Made by a program: the position numbers and the translations under genes
Notes under the pieces: generated by a model
Seen by the model: the letters and a program-made list of their open reading frames with translations, nothing else
Database searches by the model: none
Told to the model about the DNA's origin: nothing
Origin: JAEUSG01 sp964590225
GTDB lineage: Bacteria; Fibrobacterota; OXYB2-FULL-49-7; JAEUSG01
Length of the DNA stretch: 64,000 nucleotides
Direction: 5' to 3'
NCBI GenBank assembly: GCA_964590225.1
Contig: CAZPWS010000006.1
Location: 1 to 64,000 of the forward strand
Part shown: positions 24,755 to 32,984 of the stretch, piece after piece
Numbering within the stretch: position 1 is the first letter of the stretch
How the letters are laid out: each line of letters starts with the position of its first letter

Positions 24755-25774
24755 ATGGCAGAAAAACAGGTATCATATAAAGAGATAGGAATAGTAAACA
24801 CAAAAGAGATGTTCAAGAAGGCAATTTCCGGAAAATTTGCTGTTCCCGCCTATAACTTCAACAACATGGAACAGCTTCAGGCGATAGTAATGGGTTGTGT
24901 TGAGAGCGACTCACCCTTTATTCTTCAGGTGAGTTCAGGTGCGCGGAAATATGCCAACCAGACACTCCTCAGATACATGGCACAGGGTGCAATTGAGATG
25001 ATTCGCAGTACCGGAAGCAAATTAAATTTTGCCCTCCATCTCGACCATGGTGACACATTTGAGCTTTGTAAATCATGTATCGACACAGGATTTAGCTCTG
25101 TAATGATTGACGGATCACATCACGCTTTCGAAAAGAACATCGAAGAGACAAAAAAAGTCGTAGAGTACGCCCACAAGTACGATGTTACTGTTGAGGGAGA
25201 ACTCGGAGTTCTTGCCGGAATCGAAGACGATGTTGTTGCGGCCAAGTCTGTTTATACACAGCCGGACGATGTTGAGAAGTTTGTAAAGGCAACGGGCGTT
25301 GACTCGCTCGCAATTTCCATTGGCACTTCACATGGAGCCTATAAATTCAAAGCAGCCCAGTGCACCAAAAACGCCGAAGGTGTTCTTGTTCCTCCACCAC
25401 TCCGTTTTGACATCCTTGAAGAGATTGAAAAGAGAATACCTGGATTCCCCATCGTTCTCCATGGTGCCTCGTCTGTTGTTCCCAAATATGTAGATATGAT
25501 AAACAAATTCGGCGGCAAACTTGACGATGCAGTTGGTATTCCTGCAAGTGAGCTAAGAAAAGCGGCAGCATCGGCTGTATGTAAAATCAACATCGATTCA
25601 GATGGAAGACTTGCTATGACAGCAATGATCCGTAAAGTGTTCGCCGAAAATCCGAAAGAGTTCGATCCACGCAAATACATAGGGCCAGCAAGAGAAGAGC
25701 TCAAAGCCATGATCATGGAAAAGAACAGCACGGTACTTGGCTCTGCTGGAAAGGGAAAGGAAATTTTCGGTTAA
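24755..25774 (+). CDS. fba: Class II fructose-bisphosphate aldolase
   Basis: A zinc-dependent class II aldolase of 339 aa. ALHLDHGDTFE carries a zinc-site His and the catalytic Asp, DGSHHAFEKNI follows, and VLHGASSVV and NIDSDGRLAMT match the C-terminal phosphate-binding strands. Start ATG 24755 is preferred because GGAG lies nine bases upstream; the ATG at 24740 overlaps that ribosome site. It follows pfp and cleaves fructose 1,6-bisphosphate made by it. Confidence 0.96.
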   Translation: MAEKQVSYKEIGIVNTKEMFKKAISGKFAVPAYNFNNMEQLQAIVMGCVESDSPFILQVSSGARKYANQTLLRYMAQGAIEMIRSTGSKLNFALHLDHGDTFELCKSCIDTGFSSVMIDGSHHAFEKNIEETKKVVEYAHKYDVTVEGELGVLAGIEDDVVAAKSVYTQPDDVEKFVKATGVDSLAISIGTSHGAYKFKAAQCTKNAEGVLVPPPLRFDILEEIEKRIPGFPIVLHGASSVVPKYVDMINKFGGKLDDAVGIPASELRKAAASAVCKINIDSDGRLAMTAMIRKVFAENPKEFDPRKYIGPAREELKAMIMEKNSTVLGSAGKGKEIFG

Positions 25775-25798
25775 ACCTTAAGTCAACGGAGGTTCCCT

Positions 25799-27034
25799 GT
25801 GCGATTAATATTAACAGCTACAATCATATCACTTTTTTATATCTCGCCATTTGCTATTACAATGGCGAATTTTAGATTTATTGAGTACCCTGATTTTCCA
25901 AAGGCTCATTCGAGCTGGGCATCCATAGGATACTCTGAAGCTACAAATAAGGTTGTTGTGGGCGTTACAGACCATGTGTCCGATGTCCGGCTCTTCGAGT
26001 GGGATTGTGCTAAAAAAAAGATCTCAAAGGGAACCAAAATTGACAAGGCTAATATTCAGTGGTGGCAGTGGCAGGGTAAAATACACAGCCAAATAATTGA
26101 AAACAAAAAAGATGGCTGGATGTATTTTGGAACAGATGGTGGCGAAGGACGGGAAGAGTATTACATGGATCACCCCTATGGCTACGCTGGGGGATTTTTT
26201 ATGAAATACAGTCCCAAAACAGGGGAAATTGTTAATCTTGGACATGGCCGAAGGTATGAAAGCATTAAGGAGATAGGGATTGATCAGGTAAGACAAAAGA
26301 TTTATGGGATTACTTACCCATCAACACATTTCATTATTAAGGATCTTGCCACAGGAATAGTTGTTGACAAGGGTAGTCTTAATAAGGCCCATGTAGGAAG
26401 AACAGCCTTTACCGACGACTGGGGTAACGCTTACTACATGGATATGCGCGGCGTACTTATAAAATACGAAGCGGCATCAGATTCTTTTATTTGGGATACA
26501 GCGCCGATTGCCGGCGATGATACTATTGCAGGCGCTGGCTCTTTAAGAAGGTCTGGTATAAGAGGATGGTCTCGTTATAAAAAGACTAACCAATACTATT
26601 TTAATACTTCGTGGGGGCGGATTTTAAAATTCACTGTTCAGGAAAGAGGGATAGGCAAGATTGATGATATGGGATATTATTTTGATCCCACGGATTCAAT
26701 ACCGCTCAACAAGATAATGCATGCAAATACGCCCAATATGGCATGTCATCCAAATGGTAATATTTACATAATGACCGGCGGACATGGCAGCTTCCTGAAA
26801 CCATACAGATCGATCCTCGTTGAAATCAATCCTGTTACCCGCGAAAAAAAGATGCTTATGGAATTTGATACTTATGAATTAAGCGAATCAACAGGCATGC
26901 AAACTGTTGATAAATATGGTAACATCTATTTCGCCTCCAGAAAAGATTTACCTAAGGGTGAAACCATGGGGGAATCGGGAGCTTCAAAGCCCATGCTTAT
27001 GATTTTTAATCCAACTAAGGAGATCGGAAAATGA
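25799..27034 (+). CDS. Secreted beta-propeller-like protein, 411 aa
   Basis: GTG 25799 is preceded by GGAGG with six-base spacing. A signal peptide (LILTATIISLFYISPFAITM) leads into repeats such as GWMYFGTDGG, KTGEIVNLGHG, KIYGITYP and GNIYIMTGGHG, the pattern of a six- or seven-bladed beta-propeller. No catalytic motif is recognised. The stop overlaps the next gene by ATGA (27031-27034), and that gene encodes a second propeller-like protein, so the two probably work together at the cell surface or in the periplasm. Confidence 0.75.
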   Translation: MRLILTATIISLFYISPFAITMANFRFIEYPDFPKAHSSWASIGYSEATNKVVVGVTDHVSDVRLFEWDCAKKKISKGTKIDKANIQWWQWQGKIHSQIIENKKDGWMYFGTDGGEGREEYYMDHPYGYAGGFFMKYSPKTGEIVNLGHGRRYESIKEIGIDQVRQKIYGITYPSTHFIIKDLATGIVVDKGSLNKAHVGRTAFTDDWGNAYYMDMRGVLIKYEAASDSFIWDTAPIAGDDTIAGAGSLRRSGIRGWSRYKKTNQYYFNTSWGRILKFTVQERGIGKIDDMGYYFDPTDSIPLNKIMHANTPNMACHPNGNIYIMTGGHGSFLKPYRSILVEINPVTREKKMLMEFDTYELSESTGMQTVDKYGNIYFASRKDLPKGETMGESGASKPMLMIFNPTKEIGK

Positions 27035-28230
27035 AGATACTTTTAATACTTCTATCCCTTACGGTATTTGCAGCATATGGGGCTTCAAGAGGCGAGCTAT
27101 ACTTTAGTGGTGATTTCGATATGACGCGAGATTATGCAGTTGACCTTGCACATCCAGATGTTGAAAGATTAACCCTTCCAGTTGGCGCGGCAAATATACT
27201 TTGCATTGCACAGGCCGACTCTCTTTTGATAGGCACAACGAAACCTGAATACAATAACAAATCTCCAATTGTGTTCAGATACAACCTTAAACAAGACAGG
27301 CTAATCGACTATATAGACATTGCTGCCATTGGACTTGCGGGAGCAAGAATAGGTAATGGAATTGTCATCGCGGGAGATTTTGCCTATTTAGGCACCTACG
27401 GTGGTAAAGAGTTTACCGGCCGAATAGTAAAAGTTAAAATTAAAGGTGATGCCATTTCGGCAGAACTTATGCCGCCGATTGCTGAAAAAAAGGGTGTCTT
27501 TGCCCTGAAAGCTGCACCTTCCGGAGAAAAGATGTATGGGATTCTTTCCCCATCAAATACTTTTTTTGTGTATGACATCGCGTTGTCAAGCGCAAAGTTG
27601 TTTGCTGAAAGCGAACCGGACAAAAAGAATTCTGATGCAGAAAAAGGCATATATGCCAAAGGCGAACCAGAAGGTGTTCTTGAAGGGGTGGAGGCTGTTT
27701 TATCTATTGCTTTGGGCATAGATAAAGCAGGAAAGGTTTACGGCACAAAAACATATGGTAATGTTTTTTGCTACGACCCTGCAAAAGACTCCATTATACT
27801 GCTTAAAGCACAGCTTCCTTCTGTACAGGCAAGGGAAATAACAAATCATGCGCAATCGTGGATAACGGCCGATGACGGCAAAATGTATGGCGGTACAACT
27901 GTTGATGGAATTCTTTTTAGATTTGATCCTGAGAGTAATGAGATTGTCAATCTTGGCAAGCCAACGCATGCTGGTAATCTTCGTTCTCTCTTTATTAGGG
28001 AGGGCATAATTTACGGACTTGTAGGACATGGCTATGAGTACACACACCTCTTTTCCTATAATATTGCAAAGGGGCACTTTACGGATAACGGAATTTTCCG
28101 TTTTAGAAATAAACTAATCAACAATAGACATAGAACCTTTACTGCATCTCAGATTATGCCATTAAGTGATGGCCGTATTGTAGTTGCAGAGGATGATTTA
28201 TTGCCGATGCTACTGTTTTATGTTCCGTAA
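27031..28230 (+). CDS. Secreted beta-propeller-like protein, 399 aa
   Basis: The N-terminus MKILLILLSLTVFAAYGAS is a signal peptide. Repeats such as DSLLIGTTKPEYNN, KMYGILSPSNTFFVYD, KVYGTKTYGNVFCYD and KMYGGTTVDGILFRFDP suggest a beta-propeller. It shares the ...NEIVNLG... phrase with the preceding protein, hinting at common ancestry. It is coupled to the upstream gene by ATGA, and its 3' end overlaps the rlpA start by 11 bp. Function unknown. Confidence 0.75.
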   Translation: MKILLILLSLTVFAAYGASRGELYFSGDFDMTRDYAVDLAHPDVERLTLPVGAANILCIAQADSLLIGTTKPEYNNKSPIVFRYNLKQDRLIDYIDIAAIGLAGARIGNGIVIAGDFAYLGTYGGKEFTGRIVKVKIKGDAISAELMPPIAEKKGVFALKAAPSGEKMYGILSPSNTFFVYDIALSSAKLFAESEPDKKNSDAEKGIYAKGEPEGVLEGVEAVLSIALGIDKAGKVYGTKTYGNVFCYDPAKDSIILLKAQLPSVQAREITNHAQSWITADDGKMYGGTTVDGILFRFDPESNEIVNLGKPTHAGNLRSLFIREGIIYGLVGHGYEYTHLFSYNIAKGHFTDNGIFRFRNKLINNRHRTFTASQIMPLSDGRIVVAEDDLLPMLLFYVP

Positions 28231-28657
28231 CTTTTGCCTGATTCTTCCATTGTTCCTATTGTCCTGCACCGGAACCGTCCGCTTTAGTGCAAAGACAGCA
28301 CCGTCAGGAAAGGCAATATCAGCGGAACAGAATACAAACAGGCAGCCGCAACTGCAACGAGGTAGGGTTATACAACGGGGATGGGCTTCATATTACGCTG
28401 GCAAGTTTCACGGGCGGCAAACAGCAAATGGTGAAATTTACGACAGCCTTGGCAGAACTGCTGCACACAATACGCTACCATTCGAAACAATGGTAAAAGT
28501 GAGAAATATTTCGAATGATAAAACAGTAGTGGTCCGGGTTACAGACAGAGGACCGTTTGCAAAGGGTAGAATTATCGACCTGTCATATACGGCAGCAAGG
28601 GAGATAGACATGATAGGTCCCGGAACAGCAGAAGTAGAAATCTATTTGGCAGATTAA
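28220..28657 (+). CDS. rlpA: RlpA-like septal lipoprotein with double-psi beta-barrel
   Basis: From ATG 28220 the 145-aa product begins with a lipoprotein signal (FCLILPLFLLSC, lipobox LLSC). The RlpA/DPBB domain follows: RGWASYYAGKFHGRQTANGE, AAHNTLPFETMVKVRN, VVVRVTDRGPFAKGRIIDLS. RlpA proteins act on naked glycan strands at the septum or bind them. No SPOR domain is present. The start overlaps the upstream stop by 11 bp. Confidence 0.88.
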   Translation: MFRNFCLILPLFLLSCTGTVRFSAKTAPSGKAISAEQNTNRQPQLQRGRVIQRGWASYYAGKFHGRQTANGEIYDSLGRTAAHNTLPFETMVKVRNISNDKTVVVRVTDRGPFAKGRIIDLSYTAAREIDMIGPGTAEVEIYLAD

Positions 28658-28687
28658 TTTATAAGGGAAGCGAGGGTTACCCAAAAG

Positions 28688-29824
28688 ATGAATGAGAATG
28701 TAGCAAAAAAACCACTGCGAAAAGTGATTCACCTTATGGGTCGTTTCCTTGGCGTTTTGCCTCCACCGGAAAATAAAGTGGAGCGGCCCAAATCATTTTT
28801 GGGTGAAGCGGCACGAGTGACCAAAGACATGGGAGCGGCATTTATTGCTGCTTTGATTTTTATTCAGTTTGTAATTCAAGCATTTAAAATACCAACGGGT
28901 TCTATGGAACAGTCGCTGCTTGTGGGCGATTTTTTACTCGGTATAAAATTTGTTTACGGCTCCCCAATACCTTTTTCGTGGAATAAATTGCCTGGTATAA
29001 GGGAGCCTAAAAAAAATGATGTGGTTATTTTTAAATTTCCGGGCGACCCGGAGTATCCCAATAACGAAGCTGAAAGATATGTAAAGCTTATAAACACACT
29101 TGTATTTGGTACGCTTTATTTTGACAAACAGGAAAAAAAGATAGTCGTACATAGCCCAAAGGATTTTATCAAAAGGTGCGTGGCTGTATCAGGCGACACC
29201 ATCAATTACACTGACAAAAAGCTTCTTGTGAATGGTGTTGAAATTGTGCTGCCTCCCAAAGGCCAACACATAGATAGCAGAATTATACCTTATGAGTTAG
29301 ATACAAGAGATTCTTTTGGACCGTACAGGATACCGGTAAAAGGGGAAAGTCTGAAACTTTCAGGTGACAGTGTATCGCTTAGAGAATTTCACTGGGCTCG
29401 CTCGCTTATTTATCAAGAAAATCCCGATTCAAAGCTTGAAACGGTTTTCCGTGTAATGGCAGGCGATTCCCTGCATGCTGTTTTCCGGCAAAAGGGTGCG
29501 CTTTATGTAAAATACACTGAATGGGACTGGCATGCTTTTAATCAACAGCTAAGGCAATATGCTGAACGGATGGCGCCTCAGCAGGTCTTTCTTGCATGGG
29601 ATTTTTATCTTGATGGAGAAAAAATTACAGAGTACAAACTTCGTGAAAATGCCTACTTTATGATGGGTGACAACAGAGACAATAGCCTCGATAGTCGTTA
29701 TTGGGGATTTGTAAGCAAGCGGTTTGTAAAGGCAAAAGCTCTTATTATCTATTTCTCATGGGATAGTTTCGAAAACTTAACGGCGGCCATCAGATTCAGC
29801 AGAATTGGCAGGTTAATTTTCTAA
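28688..29824 (+). CDS. lepB: Signal peptidase I with large insertion
   Basis: The leader peptidase catalytic dyad is visible: S72 in PTGSMEQSLLVGD and K162 in DFIKRCVAVSGD. The C-terminal signature MMGDNRDNSLDSRYWG is present. One membrane anchor (AAFIAALIFIQFVIQAF) precedes the active site. At 378 aa it is longer than many S26 peptidases; the extra length lies between the two catalytic residues and, mainly, between K162 and the GDNRDNS box. It removes Sec signal peptides on the outer face of the inner membrane. The pentapeptide-repeat gene starts 1 bp after its stop. Confidence 0.95.
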   Translation: MNENVAKKPLRKVIHLMGRFLGVLPPPENKVERPKSFLGEAARVTKDMGAAFIAALIFIQFVIQAFKIPTGSMEQSLLVGDFLLGIKFVYGSPIPFSWNKLPGIREPKKNDVVIFKFPGDPEYPNNEAERYVKLINTLVFGTLYFDKQEKKIVVHSPKDFIKRCVAVSGDTINYTDKKLLVNGVEIVLPPKGQHIDSRIIPYELDTRDSFGPYRIPVKGESLKLSGDSVSLREFHWARSLIYQENPDSKLETVFRVMAGDSLHAVFRQKGALYVKYTEWDWHAFNQQLRQYAERMAPQQVFLAWDFYLDGEKITEYKLRENAYFMMGDNRDNSLDSRYWGFVSKRFVKAKALIIYFSWDSFENLTAAIRFSRIGRLIF

Positions 29825-29825
29825 A

Positions 29826-30317
29826 ATGGGTACAGATAAGCTCGATGATATCGAAAAAAGCATTCTGCGTGGAGACCGCTTATTCAGACCTTCATTTGAC
29901 GGGGAGGATTTTACGGCTTTCCGATTAAGAAAAGGAAAGTTAATAGAAGCTTCTTTCATGGAGTGCCGTTTTGACAGAGTAGATGCTTCAGAAGCATATC
30001 TGCCTAATTCCCGTTTTGTTCAATGTACGATAATAAATTCGCTGTTTGCTGGAACCTATTTGCGTGGAGCCACTTTTGACAAATGCGTTTTTGAAGCCAC
30101 AGACTTTGGCAGCGCCCTTTTTGCCGAGTCTAAACTTATCGATTGCACCATCATTCGCTGTAGAATGGATCAGTCAGATTTTGCAGATTGTGTTATAAAA
30201 GATGTTAAAGCCTACGATTCAACCTTTTTTCTTGCCGATTTTACCCGTGTTGATTTGTCGTTTATTGAGCCTATCAAGGGTATTATACGGGGAGGATTAT
30301 TGCCAGCCGGAGCTTAA
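29826..30317 (+). CDS. Pentapeptide-repeat protein
   Basis: The 163-aa protein is largely made of degenerate five-residue repeats (ASFMECRFDRVDASEAYLPN, GATFDKCVFEATDFGSALF, QSDFADCVIKD), predicting a right-handed quadrilateral beta-helix. The central Phe/Leu spacing is regular. Relatives of this size include the Qnr/McbG-like proteins, but nothing here proves a gyrase role. It lies between lepB and guaA with 1- and 8-bp gaps, so it is probably co-expressed. Confidence 0.85.
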   Translation: MGTDKLDDIEKSILRGDRLFRPSFDGEDFTAFRLRKGKLIEASFMECRFDRVDASEAYLPNSRFVQCTIINSLFAGTYLRGATFDKCVFEATDFGSALFAESKLIDCTIIRCRMDQSDFADCVIKDVKAYDSTFFLADFTRVDLSFIEPIKGIIRGGLLPAGA

Positions 30318-30325
30318 AACAAAAT

Positions 30326-32125
30326 ATGGAAGAAATTCAAAAAATCGCCGTACTTGATTTTGGGGGACAATACTCGCACCTCATTGCCAACAGGATCCGA
30401 AGGCTTGGCGTTTATTCGGAAATAGTAGATCCGGAAAGTTCGGTTGATAATTTAAAACCATTCTCGGGTATAATATTTTCCGGCGGTCCACATAGCGTTT
30501 ATGCCAATACCGCGCCTTCGTTCAACAGAGAAATATTATCTATAAACAAACCAATATTGGGAATTTGTTATGGTCACCAGTTAATTAGCTATTCTCTCGG
30601 CGGGGAGGTTCATTCCGGTTCTGTCCGTGAGTTTGGCAGGGCCGAAATTACAGTAGAGGAAAGCCCGATATTCAAAAGCATCGAGAAAAAAAGCGTAGTG
30701 TGGATGAGTCACGGCGATGAAGTGGCAAAATTACCGGAAGGTTTTAAGGTGATTGCTTCAACAAAGGATTGCCCTGTAGCAGCAGTTGAAAATAGCGAGA
30801 AACAGATATATGGCTTTCAATTTCATCCAGAGGTTACACACACTCCTTTTGGCATGGAAATGCTTTCAAACTTTCTTACTCTCTGCGGATGTGCTAAAAC
30901 ATGGAATATGAAATCCTATTTCAACAGACTCAAAAAAGAAATTGTTAAAAAGGTTGGTTCCAAAAATGTCTTTTTACTTGTTTCCGGAGGAGTTGATTCT
31001 GTTGTTGCATTCTCACTACTCAACGAGATACTAACCGAAAAGAGGGTTTTAGGGCTCCATATAGATAATGGTCTGATGCGTAAGAACGAAACCGCCTTGG
31101 TGATGGACTATATGAAAGAACACAATTTCAATAATCTTAAAGTCGTTGATGCATCGGCGACTTTTTTATCAAGGCTTAATGGAATACATGAGCCAGAGAA
31201 AAAACGAAAAATAATCGGTGATACTTTTATTGATGTGCAACGGGAAGCTCTTACCAATATGAATTTTGATCCAAACAGCTGGATACTTGGGCAGGGGACT
31301 ATATATCCCGATACAATTGAGAGCGGCAGCACTAAACACGCCGCTATAATCAAGACACACCATAACCGCGTTCCAATAATTGAGCAGATGATTAAAGAAG
31401 GGCGAGTTATTGAGCCTCTTGCAGAATTATATAAGGACGAGGTACGCGAACTCGGAAAAGATTTGGGATTGCCTGAAGTACTCATTGGGCGACATCCCTT
31501 TCCGGGGCCAGGACTTGGAGTCAGGTTACTATGCAGCGAAGGCAAGCCTCTTACCGTTTCTCCAGAAGTAGATTCGGAAATTAAATTATTGGCCACCAAA
31601 CATGGTTATCAAGCCTTTCCTCTCCCGATACGCAGCGTTGGCGTGCAGGGCGATCACCGAACCTATGCCCAACCCCTTGTTATTGAAGGCCCTCGTGACT
31701 GGGAAAAAATAGCCTCTCTATCAACATCTATTACCAATTCTATTAAAGCAATTAACAGGGTTGTTTTTTGCCTTGGCAGAGAGGCGGTTGAATTACCGGT
31801 AGTGCATAAGTCTTATATCGACAGCGAAAATTTATTTATCCTAAGAGAAGCTGACTCTTTAGTTACTGATTTTCTTGTGAAAAAAAAGTTGTACAATAGT
31901 ATTTGGCAGATGCCTGTTGTCCTTCTACCCGTTGGTTCTGCGACCAATAATTATTCTGTGGTGCTTAGGCCAGTAAGCTCCAGCGAAGCTATGACGGCTG
32001 ACTTCTTTAGAATACCCTTTAGTGAACTTGACAATCTTTCGACAGAGATCCTGTCAATTAAAGGGGTATCCGCACTTTATTACGACGCTACCAATAAACC
32101 ACCTGCAACAATTGAGTGGGAGTGA
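30326..32125 (+). CDS. guaA: GMP synthase (glutamine-hydrolysing), long form
   Basis: An N-terminal class I glutamine amidotransferase (GICYGHQLI with the nucleophilic Cys; FHPEVTH with His and Glu) is followed by an ATP-pyrophosphatase domain (LLVSGGVDSVVA). The C-terminal XMP-binding/dimer domain ends NKPPATIEWE. The product converts XMP to GMP. At 599 aa it is about 75 residues longer than the common ~525-aa enzyme; the extra sequence lies in the C-terminal half (around RDWEKIASLSTSITNSIKAI to SYIDSENLFILREADSLV). The ending and catalytic motifs are intact. Confidence 0.97.
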   Translation: MEEIQKIAVLDFGGQYSHLIANRIRRLGVYSEIVDPESSVDNLKPFSGIIFSGGPHSVYANTAPSFNREILSINKPILGICYGHQLISYSLGGEVHSGSVREFGRAEITVEESPIFKSIEKKSVVWMSHGDEVAKLPEGFKVIASTKDCPVAAVENSEKQIYGFQFHPEVTHTPFGMEMLSNFLTLCGCAKTWNMKSYFNRLKKEIVKKVGSKNVFLLVSGGVDSVVAFSLLNEILTEKRVLGLHIDNGLMRKNETALVMDYMKEHNFNNLKVVDASATFLSRLNGIHEPEKKRKIIGDTFIDVQREALTNMNFDPNSWILGQGTIYPDTIESGSTKHAAIIKTHHNRVPIIEQMIKEGRVIEPLAELYKDEVRELGKDLGLPEVLIGRHPFPGPGLGVRLLCSEGKPLTVSPEVDSEIKLLATKHGYQAFPLPIRSVGVQGDHRTYAQPLVIEGPRDWEKIASLSTSITNSIKAINRVVFCLGREAVELPVVHKSYIDSENLFILREADSLVTDFLVKKKLYNSIWQMPVVLLPVGSATNNYSVVLRPVSSSEAMTADFFRIPFSELDNLSTEILSIKGVSALYYDATNKPPATIEWE

Positions 32126-32211
32126 ATCTAACCAAACCTAATGGTTGATCCTTTGATTTGTTCTGATTTCCCCCTCCATTTTTTTCCCTTAACTACGGAA
32201 TATTGGATGAT

Positions 32212-32255
32212 TCTGTTTCAGTTACGCACCATCTGAAACAGAGTTCTGTTTCAGA
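32212..32255. promoter_or_regulatory. Three copies of a TCTGTTTCAG element upstream of hsp20
   Basis: TCTGTTTCAG occurs at 32212-32221, inverted at 32233-32242 and again direct at 32245-32255. Neighbouring copies form inverted repeats with 11- and 2-bp centres. The cluster lies ~140 bp before the hsp20 start and ~90 bp after guaA. It could bind a stress regulator or fold into alternative hairpins. It does not match the CIRCE element. Confidence 0.5.
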
Positions 32256-32337
32256 GTTAAATAATCATTAATAAATAAAGCTTACCTCAAGTAATAAAAG
32301 CCATATCTATCAATGAGTTATGGCTATGGTACGGCAA

Positions 32338-32366
32338 TTGATTAATTAAGGGCATAAAGATTTAAA
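32338..32366 (+). promoter_or_regulatory. Possible hsp20 promoter
   Basis: TTGATT (32338-32343) and TTTAAA (32361-32366) are separated by 17 bp, giving a short leader before the strong TAAGGAGGT ribosome site of hsp20. Upstream, AGCCATA and TATGGCT form a small inverted repeat near 32309-32335. Support is weak and from sequence only. Confidence 0.3.
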
Positions 32367-32395
32367 AGTAACACTAAACCGTAAGGAGGTACAGT

Positions 32396-32809
32396 ATGTC
32401 TCTACTAACACACTACGAACCAAAAACTTTAACTAACTGGTTCGACGACCTTTTTCAGTCCGATTTTAGTCCGAGGGCCTTAAGCGGTGTATATCCTCCA
32501 ATTGAAGTAAGAGAGGAAAAAGAGAGATTTGTTTTGACCGCTGAAATGCCAGGGCTAAACAAAGAGGATATAGCCGTAGAAGTAAAAAACGGCGTCCTTA
32601 CAATTAGCGGTGAAAAACGGCACGAACAGAACGAGAAAAAAGAGGGCTACTACTATAGTGAGAGGAGTTATGGTAAGTTCAGTCGTTCATTCAATCTTGG
32701 CGAGAATGTAAGTGAAGAAGGGGTTGAAGCAGAGTATAAAGAGGGTATCTTGACTGTTCGGCTGGCTAAAAATAAGGAAAAGGAATCGAAAAAGATATCT
32801 ATTAGATAG
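32396..32809 (+). CDS. hsp20: Small heat-shock protein, Hsp20 family
   Basis: The 137-aa protein has an alpha-crystallin domain (IEVREEKERFVLTAEMPGLN, VEVKNGVLTISGEKR, and GILTVRLAK near the end) and a short C-terminal KKISIR tail with the I-x-I motif. It is an ATP-independent holdase. A very strong Shine-Dalgarno (TAAGGAGGT) precedes ATG 32396. It appears monocistronic, with an upstream inverted element and a downstream terminator. Confidence 0.95.
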   Translation: MSLLTHYEPKTLTNWFDDLFQSDFSPRALSGVYPPIEVREEKERFVLTAEMPGLNKEDIAVEVKNGVLTISGEKRHEQNEKKEGYYYSERSYGKFSRSFNLGENVSEEGVEAEYKEGILTVRLAKNKEKESKKISIR

Positions 32810-32820
32810 TACGAGCGGTT

Positions 32821-32879
32821 AGACTCTGTATCGAAAAGATATACGCTTTTTGCGGATATCTTTGACGATTACAGAGTCT
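32821..32879 (+). other. Long imperfect hairpin after hsp20
   Basis: AGACTCTGTA (32821-32830) pairs perfectly with TACAGAGTCT (32870-32879), and an inner arm AAGATAT pairs with ATATCTT. The structure begins a few bases after the hsp20 stop. It has no strong U-tract and may stabilise the mRNA 3' end or assist the terminator that follows. Confidence 0.45.
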
Positions 32880-32921
32880 TATTTCGGCCTTAGCCGATTT
32901 AATTTGTAAGTTTAAAGAGTT

Positions 32922-32970
32922 GGGCGTTATCGTGAAACAAAAGAGTGGAGCGTAACGCCCTTTCTTTTTT
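32922..32970 (+). terminator. Rho-independent terminator downstream of hsp20
   Basis: GGGCGTTA (32922-32929) pairs with TAACGCCC (32953-32960) and is followed by TTTCTTTTTT. The DAHP synthase gene starts 15 bp further on, so it needs its own promoter or read-through. Confidence 0.75.
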
Positions 32971-32984
32971 ATATTCACTGCGGA

